The notes under the pieces are model-generated. The model searched no databases, was not told the origin of the DNA, and saw only the letters and a program-made list of their open reading frames with translations. Below are positions 62,284 through 64,000 of a stretch of 64,000 nucleotides of DNA, in pieces. The stretch's first letter is position 1; every line of letters begins with the position of its first letter. This stretch comes from Ditylenchus dipsaci (lineage: Eukaryota > Nematoda > Chromadorea > Rhabditida > Anguinidae): contig SADC01000220.1 of NCBI GenBank assembly GCA_004194705.1, positions 124,001 through 188,000 on the forward strand. Reading direction: 5' to 3'. The position numbers were made by a program, and so were the translations under genes.

Positions 62284-64000
62284 GATTAAAAGTTTTTTTT
62301 GTCAATTTATGATGCTTCAAAAAATTTTTTAATTTTTTTATTGAAACAGCAAATATTTAAATTCAGTCAATTATTTATGCCGTATAGCCTTCGATTCCGA
62401 CGAAGTTGGTCTGAAGATTTTCGAATCGATGATAAAACGAGATATATGTGAAATATTTTTTCTCAGTCAGAGCTTCCAACTCAAATTTTCAAAAATTAGA
62501 CAAATATTTAAAAAAATCAGATTTTTGAGGATTCCTAGTTCTAAAATCAACTTTTTCTGAGTAATCAACCCAAATGGCAGCCCTGCTCTAGGTTGATATA
62601 GGTTCTTCAGGTCGAAGAATGCGTTATTCTAGAGCAAGGGCTATTTTAGCAAAAATATAGTGTAGAACAAAAATAAGTTCGAAAGGTAAATAAAAGGTGC
62701 TTGCTTAGAATACAAGATTTTAGACTTTTATATGAATCTAGTGTGAGAAAAGTCTGTTTGCAAGCGACCAAAAGAGAGAGAAATGAACTTGGAAGTAGAC
62801 TTTTTGTTAAGCATTTAAATATAGACCTAACACCTTCACTTTATTTTGAACCCTTGGAACAGAGACCACATTCCTTGTACTGCTAGGTTCAAAAACTGAA
62901 AGTTGTGTTCACTGTTTAAGCAAGCTAATTATTATTATCAAACTTTTGTTTACCCGTTTTTTCATTATTGTAGGTTAACTACATTTCTGCGGTGTCAAGC
63001 TGTGCCTTAATTAAAGAAAACTGAAATTTTGAAAAATGTTCAAGATGTGTTTTGTTCTTTTTTCAACGGCACCACAAATTTAAATTTAATATTTGGTTGT
63101 TTCTGAAAAACGACAGCAAAATCGGAAACCCTGCGATACTCGGGACCAGACTGTCATAACAGAACTGCCAAAATACTTGATAAATCGAGGTGAAAAAGTG
63201 TTGAATCCTAGGCATATCCTAGGGGGCAGTGGAATTGGTTACGATAACGACGTTTGACTGTAAATTGACTGTCAATCATTATAGAAACTGAACGATAAAA
63301 ACAAGTGTAAAAGCTAAAAATTGAAACAAAAATGTAATAGCGAAAATACAGAAACAGTTTTGTCAAATATACCGTATTTCCTCTAATAGAGCGGCAACCA
63401 CCCCCTCCCGTTTTTTGACTAGGATTTCAAAGTTTGATTGACAATTTTTGGGAGTTTGAAAAATAGATTATTATCGAAACACTTTTTTTTTGAAAAAAGG
63501 ACTAAGTATTATCACTGACAAGTATTATCACTGTTATTTGCGTTTGAAGCGTTAGTCATTTTGTTAGTCATTTAGGTAAAATCACACACAATTAAATACT
63601 TAAGCTAAGCAGAAGGTTCATTTTTTTCCAAACAAAATATTGTAGTTTGTTAATTATGTGGGCTTCAAGTGTCGAATTGTTGTTTATATAAGTTGTTTTT
63701 GTGGCTTACGCCTTATTAAATTAAATTCAGAAATGTATCCGTTTCAAATTTTTTAAGAGAAGTTATAGAAAAAGGCCGACACTTAAATTTTAACGAAATT
63801 TCAAAATGGTTTTTTCTAGTCATGGTTTTTCATATTTCACCCATCGGCCATGGGTCATTCCTAATTTTTTTGTTGGCTTTCAGAGGCGGGGAGCCGAACT
63901 CACAAGGGGTTCATGCACATTCTAGAAAAAATACGCACAGACAAACAATTCATCGAACAAAAATTTCATTGAAAATTTTTCAGGTCATTGTCAAGGTTCC
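62284..64000. other. End of window, repeat fragments only
   Basis: A pogo-type right end GATAACGACGTTTGACTGTA lies at 63243-63262, and a lone CCGTATTT-family end (TACCGTATTTCCTCTAATAG) at 63369. A 61-codon frame at 62701-62886 is not recognised. No gene assigned. Confidence 0.4.

Overview
This is animal nuclear DNA, AT-rich, with spliced protein genes scattered in a dense bed of DNA transposons. The genes use very short introns, mostly 44-56 bp and down to 31 bp, with TTTTCAG-type acceptors. From memory, the proteasome beta-3 first exon resembles nematode PBS-3 most closely, and one gene has a polypyrimidine-CAG acceptor 6 bp upstream of its ATG, as expected for spliced-leader trans-splicing. 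I therefore infer a nematode, with moderate confidence; the species cannot be told from the sequence. A 17-N gap and many single-base frame slips inside otherwise good exons suggest a draft consensus.

Layout of genes: a BTB-BACK-Kelch gene (534-2811, minus); the splicing factor PRPF38A (23404-24590, minus), about 1.3 kb from the start of the divergently transcribed SKI3/TTC37 gene of the Ski exosome complex (25906-34875, plus); an isolated first exon of proteasome subunit beta-3 (43023-43145, minus); a cytochrome P450 gene (about 45862-53643, plus) with I-helix, ExxR and heme-loop exons; and an unrecognised two-exon type I membrane protein (55906-58069, minus). No bacterial-style operon logic applies. 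No canonical intact tRNA or rRNA gene was seen.

Layout of mobile DNA: 4.4-16.8 kb is a nest of elements within elements. It holds four Mutator-like (MULE or foldback) elements whose terminal inverted repeats are themselves minisatellites, each with a different unit. One carries a Ulp1-like protease and a FLYWCH-like domain, and two carry recognisable MULE transposase. A hAT element with a perfect 8-bp target duplication lies inside the first. From 18.4 to 22.9 kb lies a satellite block: two 72-bp arrays flank an 18-copy, 132-bp array whose units look like an 80-nt exon plus a 52-nt intron.

Across the rest of the window there are at least seven pogo/Tigger-type MITEs that share TACAGTCRAC ends and a GGGACCRGCC core but have different internal 15-17-mers, plus one Tigger transposase C-terminus. 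There are also five copies of a CCGTATTT-ended TA-target family, a TTAA-target foldback family, long palindromes, two inverted-arm elements with tRNA B-box-like arms, and a pair of minisatellites (48.8-50.5 kb) on either side of the sequence gap inside a P450 intron.
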